Below are positions 22,301 to 26,626 of a stretch of 31,156 nt of DNA, in pieces. The position numbers were made by a program, and so were the translations under genes. The notes under the pieces are model-generated. The model was not told the origin of the DNA. It did no database searches and worked only from the letters and a program-made list of their open reading frames with translations. This DNA comes from Branchiostoma floridae (Eukaryota; Chordata; Leptocardii; Amphioxiformes; Branchiostomatidae), in NCBI RefSeq assembly GCF_000003815.2, contig NC_049995.1, positions 16,225,264-16,256,419 of the forward strand, read 5' to 3'. Position 1 is the stretch's first letter, and every line of letters starts with the position of its first letter.

Positions 22301-24162
22301 CGTCCTGCTCCGTGGACAGCCAGAAATACGCTGAGTCGGCGCGAAAGATTGCAGACTACCTGGTGAACCTACAGAGCAGCAGGGGAGGGTTCCTGGATAG
22401 CAGCGAAGATCTGGAGAACTTCGATCAGACGGCAGAGATCGCTGGTAAGTGAAAGTTAAATATTTGCAAGTCCATGTTTTCATACAGAACTATCGTGTAG
22501 TGGAATATGTTATCACCAAGCACAGCAGGGGCAACTTCACTGGATAGTTGTAAAGAATGCTTGCAGATATAGATGTGCAAAAGTTAGGTATGACGGGTCG
22601 TTCTGTGTAATATAACCAGCTGCTGCTGTGTCGCGTGCCTAAGAAGCTGTGTGTGACGCAGAAGGGCGGTTGTACCATCTATATAGATACAGATACGGAT
22701 ACAGATGCCCGGAGGGTATAATCGCTAGTACATGGTGGAAACATAAGAGATATACAAGTGACAATAAACAGTGATTAACATCATTGTAAAAAAGGGTTAC
22801 ACAAATCCTAGTGTTGACTAATTCTAAACGGGTAATGGGTTTGAGGAAGACAAAAAGGCCCAAAGTATTGGCCCAAACACAATTGGAAGATTGGCCTGTA
22901 GCTACGACTAAACAGCACCAGTTTTCTAACAGTTTTTTGTTTGTTGCTTCCTAACAATATGTTCAACTTTTCTCCTGCATGTGCGATCAGTTTGGCTGAG
23001 AGAGATTGAGTCCGAGCTGCGGTTCAGTCAGCAGCAGGCCGCAGCTACAGCCACAGATACAACAGCTACAACAGCAGCTGGGCAGAACGGGAACACAGAG
23101 ACAGGTGGGTTACTGTGTCATTGCCTCTAGTACAACACAATAGATACTGAACCGGACTAGTTCGTGAGGAGGATAAAGGAGGCGATCTACATAAGAGCAC
23201 ATCAGCCGACACTCAACAAAGACGGGGGCCGATATCGCCTGCCATGCATCTATGATTCATTACTCGAGTCACGTGTCTCTAAGTCACTTGCTCAGAGTAA
23301 TAGAATCATCACTCCTGACGAAGGTTGGCGGATGTGCGACCGAAAATTTGAGGTGTATGACAGTTGAAAAACTTCAACAAGATCACTTGAACTTGTTCTC
23401 TCTTTTACATCCCTGAAGTTAAAATCTCTGTCTTATTTGGTAGGTGGCAATGAAGGAGGTACAGAAGCTGAACCAGCTGCACCCGGCACAGAGGGAGAGC
23501 CGCCTGCGCCGGGAACTGAGACTGAACCACCTGCGCCGGGCACGGAGGCCGACCAAGCGGCACCCAGCACCGAAACCGAGGTACCCGTAAAAGGTAGGTA
23601 ACAGTAAAGGTAGTGCTGACACCAGCTTTGATTTTTATGTTATATTTTCTATTTTACCATCCCACTCATTGTTTGGGAGCACAAGTTGTTAATTGTCATC
23701 TTTGACTCAGTCATTCCAAGCTTATAAAAACGATTTTGTGATGGGAAAGTCATGATTTTATTTTCACTCTTTGTTTAGTATACAATTTTGTATGCTTCTA
23801 CTGTTTTAGGAGAATAAAATTTTTAACAATTTTTAGTACTTTGCAATTGGCTTTCGGGCATGATTTTGCAATAAAGTTATTAATTTATTCTGTTTCAACC
23901 TGTAGTCGAACCTGCCTGGTCTGACACAGAAACTCCAGCGACAGAGGGGGAGGGAGAACCACAGATGGAACAGCAGGAACCAGCAGAGGAACCACAAATT
24001 AAGCAGGAACTAGTAGAGGGGGGCTCGCTGCAAGAGGGAAGTGCCGATGAGGTGGCCGTCAAGGTCGAGGGGGCTGCTGTCTCGGGGGAGGGGGGCACCG
24101 AGGAGGCCGTGGCTGAAGTATCAGTTAAGGAAGAAGAAGCTACTGAACAAATGGAAACATAG
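4254..24162 (+). CDS. RRM / RGG-YG / alpha-alpha-toroid-like fusion protein, 713 aa, 14 exons
   Basis: The exons are 4254-4385, 4773-4856, 5248-5375, 5796-5954, 17008-17130, 17822-17971, 18540-18658, 19323-19484, 20473-20717, 21516-21665, 22276-22444, 22991-23104, 23444-23593 and 23906-24162. They total 2142 nt, and every junction is GT-AG with matching phase. Residues 1-72 are an RRM (RNP2 IYVGNL at 4-9, RNP1 KVYAFVHM at 39-46) closest in style to RBM4/lark, so RNA binding is expected. Residues 75-115 and 169-208 are RGG-like, and 116-168 are YG/Q-rich, as in hnRNP and FET proteins. Residues of about 210-550 form repeated helical hairpins (NGWIAMAALRMGRF, FFMIGYPMAF, VAWGSALLAS, FDQTAEIAVWL) that I read as an alpha/alpha-toroid fold of uncertain activity. 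Residues of about 555-713 are acidic, with four 9-residue repeats and PsiKxE motifs at K661, K681 and K703. The start has a good context (gccATGg). No signal peptide is seen, so a nuclear or cytoplasmic location is likely. Confidence 0.85.
4525..4735 (-). mobile_element. LINE-type retroelement ORF2 C-terminal fragment in intron 1
   Basis: On the minus strand an open frame reads G-R-P-R-K-T-W-L-D-N-I-K-T-W-T-G-L-S, then RRAEDRERWAKITA, and stops at TGA (complement of 4525-4527). A GRPRKTW-DNIK-W-G tail with an AEDR-RW block is a recurrent C-terminus of non-LTR retrotransposon reverse-transcriptase polyproteins. Only about 65 codons remain, so this is a dead, 5'-truncated copy. It fills most of the 387-bp intron 1 and is antisense to the host gene. 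The exact clade is not assigned. Confidence 0.7.
4773..4856 (+). CDS. Exon 2: RRM C-terminal half (residues 45-72)
   Basis: The acceptor is gttcttttgcag and the donor GTAAGG at 4857, phase 0 on both sides, 28 codons. It completes RNP1 (YAFVHM across the junction) and supplies helix 2 (CAEKAVLALNG) and beta4 (HILVQ). Confidence 0.93.
4857..5247 (+). other. Intron 2
   Basis: This is 391 bp of AT-rich sequence bounded by GTAAGG and tatgctgcag. No repeat or gene is recognised in it. Confidence 0.85.
5248..5375 (+). CDS. Exon 3: first RGG-rich segment (residues 73-115)
   Basis: It encodes a basic linker (STSKRRPFDRPEGGG) followed by RGGW and RGGRGGG. Arginine-glycine boxes of this kind bind RNA and are common methylation targets in hnRNP-type proteins. 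It ends in phase 2 at CGCAG|GTAAGC. Confidence 0.92.
5376..5795 (+). other. Intron 3
   Basis: This is 420 bp, AT-rich in its middle, including a perfect 16-bp palindrome (aagaaatatatttctt near 5547). The acceptor is ttgtttctctttcag. Nothing else is recognised. Confidence 0.85.
5796..5954 (+). CDS. Exon 4: YG/Q-rich low-complexity segment (residues 115-168)
   Basis: This is an in-frame run of YGG, YGD, NYGGGYGGY and NQYYQNYY, a prion-like or FET-like composition expected to support condensation. It keeps phase 2 on both sides (159 nt, so it can be skipped without frame loss). Unspliced reading past the donor hits TGA immediately (AACAGGTGA). Confidence 0.92.
5955..6454 (+). other. Start of intron 4, unannotated part
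   Basis: This is AT-rich intron sequence after the donor GTGAGG. No gene or named repeat is visible before the hAT-like fragment that begins near 6455. Confidence 0.6.
6455..6553 (-). mobile_element. hAT-like element, left fragment (interrupted copy)
   Basis: Reverse-complementing 24318-24405 gives the same sequence with few differences, including gtagaccctctg, ttttgctggtagactcag and cttggttcaat. The match stops at about 6553. The continuation of the same element resumes at about 16768, so the copy has been split. Its outer terminus is not recognisable. Confidence 0.75.
6576..6718 (+). repeat. Left copy of a perfect 125-bp inverted repeat, with its flank
   Basis: 6594-6718 is identical over 125 bases to the reverse complement of 16145-16269. 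Its outer part (6576-6620) also matches the reverse complement of 15920-15964. It contains no open frame. Confidence 0.9.
6793..7560 (+). promoter_or_regulatory. Probable LINE 5' UTR / internal promoter with short direct repeats
   Basis: This tract is much more GC-rich than its surroundings. Imperfect units recur: cccctatcgg..ggctactatcg at about 6868 and 6927, and tcggcgca(c/a)ca at about 6838, 7012 and 7130. Repeated GC-rich units ahead of ORF1 are a known layout for LINE internal promoters. The 145-codon open frame across it is composition-driven and not a gene. Confidence 0.5.
7593..8234 (+). CDS. LINE ORF1-like protein (no in-frame start seen)
   Basis: The frame is open from just after a TGA at 7590-7592 to TGA at 8232-8234. 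It has an acidic N-terminal part and a C-terminal block (RRKNNIILHNIPES, then TTRLG, LLLVSL, DRYHLLKGAKLL, IAPDLTRKERE). That block is the RNA-chaperone (RRM-like plus C-terminal) signature of LINE ORF1 proteins. No ATG opens the frame; the first in-frame Met lies inside it near 7764. The N-terminus is therefore either lost to mutation or read another way. It is in the same frame as ORF2, separated by a single stop codon. Confidence 0.75.
   Translation, partial: YKDRIVESVVGTLRDVTRKLDELLGGVTTEPEVEVGRDEGTVSSNVNTVTEEDAVATMVGDYISNVRREASVANHNGGRRDESIVTVEDYIEAVRRKNNIILHNIPESSTDDHDTVFTQNVARELGIENLLIQKTTRLGKVTPGKNRLLLVSLNDPSDRYHLLKGAKLLNNSSSFKNIFIAPDLTRKEREISRRQREEKRQCGLVGENNRNRI
8235..11096 (+). CDS. 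LINE ORF2: endonuclease / reverse transcriptase, CR1-like
   Basis: The frame is continuous from the codon after the ORF1 stop. It has an APE-type endonuclease (SVLYTNSDQF, LTEVIP, GVYRSP-like CVYRSPSS, TGDFN about residue 151 counted from the TTG at 8304, GRGDHCCLTF) and a reverse transcriptase. The RT motifs are PIHKKGS, NYRPVSLTS, QHGFVPKRSC, VYLDFRKAFD, GIPQGSVLGP and FADD about residue 675. A C-terminal domain with MVRPHLEYANVVW and RVQHRATR follows. There is no ATG before the endonuclease; the first in-frame ATG is at 8358, inside it. An in-frame TAA at 11094-11096 cuts off the last 14 codons, which continue open to TGA at 11139-11141. The copy looks young but is probably not fully active. 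Confidence 0.92.
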   Translation, partial: QADEDGHNTTQDGGEPFYCNDRPLSVLYTNSDQFPNKREELMFSIANDPPDLIVLTEVIPKAQVNPLRMCTIALDGYEIYTNFDPDELNLGPSGTRGIAIYFRKSLSLQVRVLDYGSVGFHEQLFLNFGLGNQVSLIVGCVYRSPSSEPVDSTTKLCNLLSRVCKENAKHVVITGDFNIKEIDWCSGMSTVGTGHHGQLLLDCLNDNFLTQHVMEPTRHRLNQQPSVLDLVITNEVMTIGNLQYAPGLGRGDHCCLTFSIDCVLDKTTESLPRRNFGKGNYGKAKEDLSKVDWDEMLGDLDVTGAWSQFCGIVEKVVDDCIPLTKPKQKPNKLYMNRQAMRARKKKSRAWSKWAKSGKAYDYVRYAKARNYLRSLTRQLCSSYERKLVKDLKSNPKVFWRYAKSRMSTRPKIASLVQPDGNIAESDYDKADVLNKYFASVFTNEDMANIPSMSTKPGVQTLDRIVTSQEIVRDKLANLNPAKSAGPDDLHPSLLKELADQLAYPLTQIFNKSLSVGKLPSNWKEAHVTPIHKKGSRTEPGNYRPVSLTSVVGKVLESIIRDILVDHFMVNNLFTDSQHGFVPKRSCTTQLLDVMNDWSLSLERGEPVDSVYLDFRKAFDSVPHQRLLVKLKAYGIDGTLLTWMRDFLHQRRQRVVINGSQSPWCEVTSGIPQGSVLGPTLFVVYINDLPDVITSTVKIFADDSKIYRPICSHADQVALQRDLCAVEHWSETWQLPFNAGKCKILHLGSKNQRAKYTLGGHELEQTRVEKDLGLAVDDQLKFHVNTAAAALKGNQVLGLVKRAFTNLDESSVPILYKCMVRPHLEYANVVWGPHFSTDQKIIERVQHRATRLVPSLKGMPYSSRLRKLKLPTLKYRRERGDMIQLYKIMTKKERIDPESFFELANLDKTRGHCFKIKVPLARSNVRRQSFSARTVRLWNSLPEEVVTANSVNTF
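11276..11330 (+). terminator. LINE 3' stem-loop and AATAAA-containing tail
   Basis: An imperfect inverted repeat, aagcttgtccct / agggaagctt, is followed by ggcaataaagttat. This is the presumed RT recognition hairpin of CR1-like elements. The preceding tract holds a short duplicated word (ggtatcctcaa, 11186-11210). Confidence 0.6.
11331..12130. other. Noncoding insert sequence
   Basis: No gene or named repeat is recognised between the LINE tail and the 12131 hairpin. Open frames here lack protein character. Confidence 0.5.
12131..12166. repeat. Perfect 16-bp-stem hairpin
   Basis: aaaagtggtcggttat is followed by a TCTA loop and its exact reverse complement. It could be a cruciform or the junction of an old foldback element. 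Confidence 0.9.
12635..13159. mobile_element. 525-bp inverted-repeat element flanked by TTAA
   Basis: The termini AGGTCTACTACGCAG...TTTGCGCT and their reverse complement match over about 27 bases. The element is flanked on both sides by TTAA (12631-12634 and 13160-13163). A TTAA target duplication is the piggyBac signature, but the terminal bases do not read CCC, so the superfamily is only suggested. It has no transposase and is therefore non-autonomous. Confidence 0.8.
13288..13350. repeat. Foldback hairpin next to the assembly gap
   Basis: gataaccacc..ataaaccacc pairs with ggtggtttatt..ggtggttatc around a loop containing cgttcgctacgctcac. The arms are about 25 bases with a few mismatches. 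It probably belongs to a MITE whose other part is hidden by the gap. Confidence 0.75.
13378..13477. other. Assembly gap of 100 N
   Basis: This is a run of 100 unknown bases, the usual placeholder size for a gap of unknown length. Frames that cross it are meaningless. Confidence 1.
13478..14429. other. Noncoding insert sequence after the gap
   Basis: No gene, RNA or named repeat is recognised. Confidence 0.5.
14430..14453. repeat. Perfect 10-bp-stem hairpin with TGATCA arms
   Basis: gccatgatca, AAAC, tgatcatggc. It carries the same TGATCA word that recurs in the satellite 130 bases downstream. Confidence 0.8.
14585..14830. repeat. 26-bp satellite, about 9.5 copies
   Basis: The unit gacatgtgatgtgatcaa continues with tatgatga and repeats every 26 bases from 14585 to 14818, with a decayed tail to about 14830. 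Most units differ from the consensus at one or two positions. Each full unit contains the palindrome TGATCA. Confidence 0.95.
14831..15919. other. Noncoding insert sequence
   Basis: No gene is recognised. A G homopolymer of 12 lies at 15719-15730. Confidence 0.5.
15920..16340. mobile_element. Foldback element enclosing the right copy of the 125-bp repeat
   Basis: The arm 15966-16040 (attgggggttatgctaag ... gagaccttgttcagg) is the near-exact reverse complement of about 16260-16336. Between the arms lies the minus-orientation copy (16145-16269) of the 125-bp sequence at 6594-6718. Just outside, 15920-15964 matches the outer flank of that left copy. No open frame of note is present. Confidence 0.85.
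16337..16600. repeat. Tandem array of about 21-bp units with ATGCATAA words
   Basis: Units of the form ttatgcataacccttggaa repeat about ten times, interspersed with the palindromic join ATGCATAATTATGCAT. Copy order alternates between single and paired units, which suggests higher-order duplication. Confidence 0.9.
16768..16868 (-). mobile_element. hAT-like element, right fragment of the interrupted copy
   Basis: The sequence is homologous to the reverse complement of 24199-24302, starting at gctgatttttgtcc and ending at gctgactagaaccctg. That end corresponds to the terminal repeat gctggctagaacactg of the intact element. It is the other half of the piece at 6455-6553. Confidence 0.75.
17008..17130 (+). 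CDS. Exon 5: second RGG-rich segment (residues 168-209)
   Basis: The acceptor acgtag follows the 11-kb intron 4 in matching phase 2. It encodes RGRGYNNRGW, RGNYGQRGGFRGGRGR and QQN, so the RGG theme of exons 3-4 carries across the long intron. This argues that both sides belong to one gene. The donor is a weaker GTCAGT. Confidence 0.88.
17575..17749. mobile_element. 175-bp TA-flanked foldback MITE in intron 5
   Basis: The termini gtctccaagcagacc and ggtctgtttggagac are part of inverted arms of about 65 bases (cggtgccttaga / tctaaggcaccg is exact). It is flanked by TA on both sides, as for Tc1/mariner-type insertions, and carries no coding capacity. Confidence 0.8.
17822..17971 (+). CDS. Exon 6: start of the toroid-like region (residues 209-259)
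   Basis: It encodes an amphipathic helix-rich segment (KKEEFEQSGQKTLLEAS, NDALDFLDSQIS) ending in HTDIAYYF. Phase 2 on both sides. The 3' end and the following intron start are partly duplicated downstream. Confidence 0.9.
17947..18360 (+). repeat. Tandem duplications of the exon 6 tail and intron 6 start
   Basis: The end of exon 6 plus its donor and following intron (about 17950-18030) recurs at about 18096 (acagacattgccttttactt, then aggtgagcaaaaaagg) and, shorter, at about 18251 (ggtgggtgagcaaaaac). Between them, copies of a roughly 35-bp word (gagaccacaaagctctgcc) fill the intron. In the second copy the GTGGGT donor has become ATAGGTGAG. Confidence 0.85.
18540..18658 (+). CDS. Exon 7 of the toroid-like region (residues 259-299)
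   Basis: The acceptor is ttttttcacttctcag and the donor GTAATG. It enters in phase 2 and leaves in phase 1. It encodes PMAFYLGGATIQAHTMLDFI, a hydrophobic helix, then REDGDFISPGMDTG, a loop of the type joining toroid hairpins. Confidence 0.9.
18659..19210 (+). other. Intron 7, main part
   Basis: AT-rich sequence with no recognised repeat or gene. The partial exon 8 copy follows at 19211. Confidence 0.7.
19211..19265 (+). pseudogene. Partial upstream copy of exon 8
   Basis: Preceded by a good acceptor (ttccgcag), 55 bases match exon 8 at 52 positions. All three differences (AGC/AGT, GCA/GCG, AAT/AAC) are third-position and synonymous. Reading then breaks: TGG of exon 8 is TGA here, and there is no donor. 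It cannot be a working exon. Confidence 0.9.
19323..19484 (+). CDS. Exon 8 of the toroid-like region (residues 299-353)
   Basis: The acceptor is tgttacag and the donor GTAACT, phase 1 on both sides. It encodes NGWIAMAALRMGRFDVATYA, a helical hairpin of the kind seen in alpha/alpha toroids, then FLHPTLGGCTTK. Confidence 0.92.
19500..19865. repeat. Degenerate tandem repeat in intron 8
   Basis: Variants of ctgcccttaggtgtaacac plus caccagcttctgtat plus ctgtatagccagt repeat about five times with a period near 60-70 bases, beginning just after exon 8. Confidence 0.8.
19866..20055. mobile_element. 190-bp MITE with 28-bp terminal inverted repeats
   Basis: Left acactacaaataagttggg continuing to acttacccc matches the reverse complement of the right end at 27 of 28 positions. 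No clear target duplication was found. A piece of its interior (ctgctgaa.agagacggggg) recurs at about 20399-20437, between two exon 9 copies. Confidence 0.85.
20187..20263 (+). pseudogene. Partial copy A of exon 9 (5' part)
   Basis: Preceded by a polypyrimidine acceptor (tctcctccag), 77 bases reproduce the start of exon 9, then diverge into atatatgcc with no donor. Against exon 9 it differs at four positions: three silent, and one changing the codon after GAT (CCT versus CTT). Confidence 0.9.
20289..20365 (+). pseudogene. Partial copy B of exon 9 (5' part)
   Basis: Same 77-base extent as copy A, with its own acceptor (cccctccccag) and the same atatatgcc continuation. The variable codon after GAT is CGT here; other differences are silent. 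A C-rich tract follows. Confidence 0.9.
20473..20717 (+). CDS. Exon 9 of the toroid-like region, complete copy (residues 353-434)
   Basis: The acceptor is acccctccccag and the donor GTGAGA. It enters in phase 1, leaves in phase 0, and is the only one of three copies that runs the full length. It encodes YVEGSDNVVD, TAHLGLTFLYFGD, CGELVKKFVEKKEEE and MGNDGELIKNYEADSADFYV. Confidence 0.92.
20740..20862 (+). pseudogene. Second copy of the 3' part of exon 9
   Basis: 123 bases repeat the end of exon 9 in frame, including its donor (GTGAGA). About eleven bases differ, nine of them silent; two alter residues (Arg to Cys, Asp to Glu). It is preceded by a TTTG microsatellite and has no acceptor, so it cannot be spliced on its own. 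Confidence 0.9.
20919..21326. mobile_element. 408-bp inverted-repeat MITE in intron 9
   Basis: cggtgaggtacaatac, then gtttttccagt, matches the reverse complement of the right end with a 3-base insertion (ata). An inner hairpin ctgtcattcatgacag sits near the left arm. No transposase is present, and no target duplication is clear. Confidence 0.8.
21516..21665 (+). CDS. Exon 10 of the toroid-like region (residues 435-484)
   Basis: 50 codons, phase 0 on both sides. It encodes FFMIGYPMAFCVKLYAATGD, then YRTCAEQIFQFCQSCHESVY. The helix-turn-helix pattern and the cysteine-rich second helix are visible. Confidence 0.92.
21666..22275 (+). other. Intron 10 with fragments of dispersed repeats
   Basis: A word gaccatgttgatttgattat starting about 22041 is shared with 28591 onward, followed in both by ggat..catcctc. 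ataaggccacacc at about 21947 resembles the terminus of the MITE at 28691. A GAGT microsatellite lies at 22012-22029. Confidence 0.7.
22276..22444 (+). CDS. Exon 11 of the toroid-like region (residues 485-541)
   Basis: It encodes VAWGSALLASC, KYAESARKIADYLVNLQ, GGFLDSS and FDQTAEIA. The pairing of a helix with a GGFL-type loop resembles toroid repeats. Enters in phase 0, leaves in phase 1 at GTAAGT. Confidence 0.92.
22445..22990 (+). other. Intron 11
   Basis: No gene. The GC-richer stretch 22615-22710 (tgctgctgtgtcgcgtgcc, then gatacagatacggatacag) looks like part of a dispersed repeat, but I cannot name it. Confidence 0.6.
22991..23104 (+). CDS. Exon 12: end of the toroid-like region and Thr/Ala-rich linker (residues 541-579)
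   Basis: It begins with VWLREIESELRF, the last helix, then passes into a Gln/Ala/Thr-rich linker. Phase 1 on both sides; donor GTGGGT. Confidence 0.9.
23155..23375 (+). mobile_element. Penelope-like element fragment (C-terminal GIY-YIG tail and 3' end) in intron 12
   Basis: An open stretch reads RRIKEAIYIR, then QPTLNKDGGRYRLP and IYDSLL, the tail that follows the GIY-YIG nuclease in Penelope-like retroelements. It is followed by CTGACGAAGG...CCGAAA, the terminal-repeat motif also seen at the window end. An in-frame TAG lies just upstream, and the rest of the element is missing. Confidence 0.75.
23444..23593 (+). CDS. Exon 13: acidic proline-rich repeat (residues 579-629)
   Basis: Four tandem 9-residue units of the form EPPAPGTET (EPAAPGTEG, EPPAPGTET, EPPAPGTEA, DQAAPSTET). 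Phase 1 on both sides, so unit number or the whole exon can vary without frame loss. It is probably a disordered linker. Confidence 0.9.
23906..24162 (+). CDS. Exon 14: acidic C-terminal tail and stop (residues 629-713)
   Basis: Glu/Gln/Gly-rich, predicted disordered. It contains three PsiKxE motifs (IKQE, VKVE, VKEE at K661, K681, K703), the consensus for SUMO attachment, each in an acidic setting. It ends in TAG at 24160-24162. Confidence 0.9.
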
Positions 24163-24198
24163 GCAATCCCTTTCTGCCGCTTTCTGTGTACGCTGGTC

Positions 24199-24508
24199 CA
24201 GTGTTCTAGCCAGCATCCGTCCTTCTGTTCTTTGGCAGAGTTTTGACGCTGGGGACAGACAAAAATTCTGCCCTATCTGTCCTTTTGACGGACAAAAATC
24301 AGCAGGTAATGATATTGATTGAACCAAGCTGAGTCTACCAGCAAAATTCGCCCGACTAAATAAAGGAAATAGCATTTCAGAGGGTCTAGATGTCAAACTT
24401 TTCCTTGGGGAGCATACCCCTGGACCCCTTCGGACCGTAGCGCCTTTGACAGGATTTCGATTCAAAATCCAGGGGATGGAAAAAAATTTCAAGCTGGCTA
24501 GAACACTG
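24199..24508. mobile_element. 310-bp hAT-like MITE in the 3' UTR region
   Basis: The termini cagtgttctagccagc and gctggctagaacactg are exact inverted repeats of 16 bases. They are flanked by 8-base near-duplications (cgctggtc / cgctaggc, 6 of 8), the size expected for hAT insertions. It lies 37 bases after the stop codon and contains an AATAAA at 24359. Other copies of the family are at 6455-6553 and 16768-16868. Confidence 0.85.
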
Positions 24509-24802
24509 CGCTAGGCGCCCTTTCTACTAGACAACGATCACTGAACAACCTTACTGTGACCAAGGAGGTTTAAAAAGACACCTTGCTGTGACCAAAATTG
24601 GATTTCTGTGATCCTTGATTTCGTGTTTGGACTATGATGCTGCATGTATAAGTATGAGTTAAAGAAAACATTACAAAATTTGTTATCTATGAAATCTTGG
24701 TTGCAGTTGCAGTGTGGTCGTAGAAACTAGTAGAAGGGTGAGTCGTAAGCACAAATGTATGAGGGTGCACTGTTACATGGGGAGTTGTTTTGTCATCTGT
24801 CA

Positions 24803-24853
24803 CAGGGGAAATTGGAATTCCAATTTCTCCTAGGAGAATTCCAAATTTCCCTG
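24803..24853. repeat. Foldback of nested palindromes
   Basis: caggggaaattggaattc pairs with gaattccaaatttccctg. Inside lie two further palindromes (aaattggaattccaattt and tctcctaggaga). Confidence 0.8.
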
Positions 24854-24899
24854 GATTCCAATCTCCCCTATGACACATTTCTGTTTTTCATTTCCACAA

Positions 24900-24985
24900 A
24901 CAGCCAAGCCGGTTTGGAAATGTGACATATGCCTAAATGGATGCCAGGCTGACCTGAGATGTATTCCTGGTAAAATAAATAAAGT
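24900..24985 (+). repeat. Dispersed repeat 3' end with AAAT tail
   Basis: gatgccaggctgacctgag, then atgtattcctgg and taaaataaataaag. A short unique body ending in AAAT copies resembles the end of a SINE or LINE. AATAAA occurs here and could serve the RRM gene. Confidence 0.5.
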
Positions 24986-24989
24986 GAAA

Positions 24990-26076
24990 GACAAGGATAT
25001 TAAATGATAGAGGATGATGTCATATGTCCCATCTATTGTCTAACCATGTGGTTGTTGGGAATACAAAAGAAAACACTTATTGTTCAACTTGAGATTATGC
25101 TATGGTTATTGTAGTTGAAGTTACTGCAGGAGATCTTTGGTGAAAGGTGCTTCTAATACTAGTTTGTTGCAAGTTACGCACATCTTTTTCTGTATGCAAA
25201 TGCCATTCGTACTCAATAGAAGAAATAGAAAAAAATGTATCGGTTATTGCAAATCATTTACTTTCGCATTGTTTAAAAGTAATGGTTGAAACAGTTTTGA
25301 TTCATATTTTTGTGTACAGTAGTGAAATGCATATTTGTGATGTCATTAATTCATGGTGGAGATGTCTCAGCACAAGAAAGACGACCACAAAAGTTTCACA
25401 GTAGTTTTTCTACTTCATTGAGTTAGTGAGGAACAAAAGTATACATGTGCATGTACATTGTACACCTTAATCTTTATGAAAAGACAGCTAGGGAATTATA
25501 TGGAATGAAATTCATAAAATAATCCACATGTTTTACCTGTTTTTTCACAATGTATGTTCTATGAGTTATGATAAAACATAGGCACTTTGCTCTTTGACAT
25601 GTATATGTTTACAGTCTGCTAACAAATTACAAACACAGTCACAGTTTTGTTTACAGTTTGAACTTTTGCAATATGAACATGGGAGAGAAAGATACAGTAT
25701 AGAAAGACTGACAGAGTCTGTTATGAAAGATGTTTGTTAAGAATATTAAATGTATTGCAAGGATTGGAGGCCATTGTATATTATATCATGATGAAGTCAT
25801 TATATCAGATGTTTTGCAATCTCCAAAAACTGGCAAAAGTGTTATTCTCTACAGTTTAGCACAACATTTGTCATACTAATGATTATTGTATACCATAACA
25901 TTACCAAGGAAGACTTATTGTCATACTGATTTTATGCCACACTGCTTTGAAATATGGTGTCATAAAATAACTGTAGGTTTACTTGTGGTAACAGTTTGAA
26001 AGTGACCTACTAAATGGTTAACTATACACTTTCTTGAGATTCGCAAGGTAACAGATACTCCAACAACTAACTGAAC
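24990..26076. other. AT-rich intergenic sequence
   Basis: No gene or named repeat is seen. It may include the distal 3' UTR of the RRM gene. Confidence 0.5.
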
Positions 26077-26148
26077 AGATTTGTAAACAGACATTTCAGA
26101 CAGCTTACACTCCTTTCGACACTGACTGAAATGTCTGTTTTCAAATCT
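26077..26148 (+). ncRNA. 72-nt hairpin with pre-miRNA-like shape (candidate)
   Basis: agatttgtaaacagacattt with cag pairs with ctgaaatgtctgtt with ttcaaatct: 22 of 23 positions with one T-T mismatch, and a loop of about 26 nt. Length and single mismatch fit a miRNA precursor, but a young foldback MITE would look the same. The seed is not one I recognise. Confidence 0.35.
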
Positions 26149-26575
26149 CAAATATCTTGCTACTTTGATGTCTATCCTTCATCCATGTTGCTTGAGATTA
26201 GTTGAAGAATAGTTTTAATATGGGACAATTCTGTGTAATATTTGTAACAATTTAACTCTTATTACAAATGTTGAGGGAAAGACATAATACTAGTACATGT
26301 ATAACATTGTCTTTGGTTGAGGTAATAGTATTTCATGTACTAAGTAGGTTGATTTTTTATTTTACAACATTAGTTTGTTAAAAATCAAGAGCTGGAGATG
26401 TTAAAAGTCTATCTGTTTTGGACCATGCTAATAAAATGTTTGAAGGTGTATATTTCTTGTGGTATTTTCTACTTTTTTTCTTTGAAAAACCAAACCAAAT
26501 ATCATAAAAATCCATCCACAACTTCTCGAGTTATGCTTACAACAAAAAGTGATCATGCAAAAAACACACATATCT

Positions 26576-26622
<47 letters not shown>
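26576..26622. repeat. CA microsatellite
   Basis: (CA)n, about 23 units, followed by catacataca. Confidence 0.98.
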
Positions 26623-26626
<4 letters not shown>

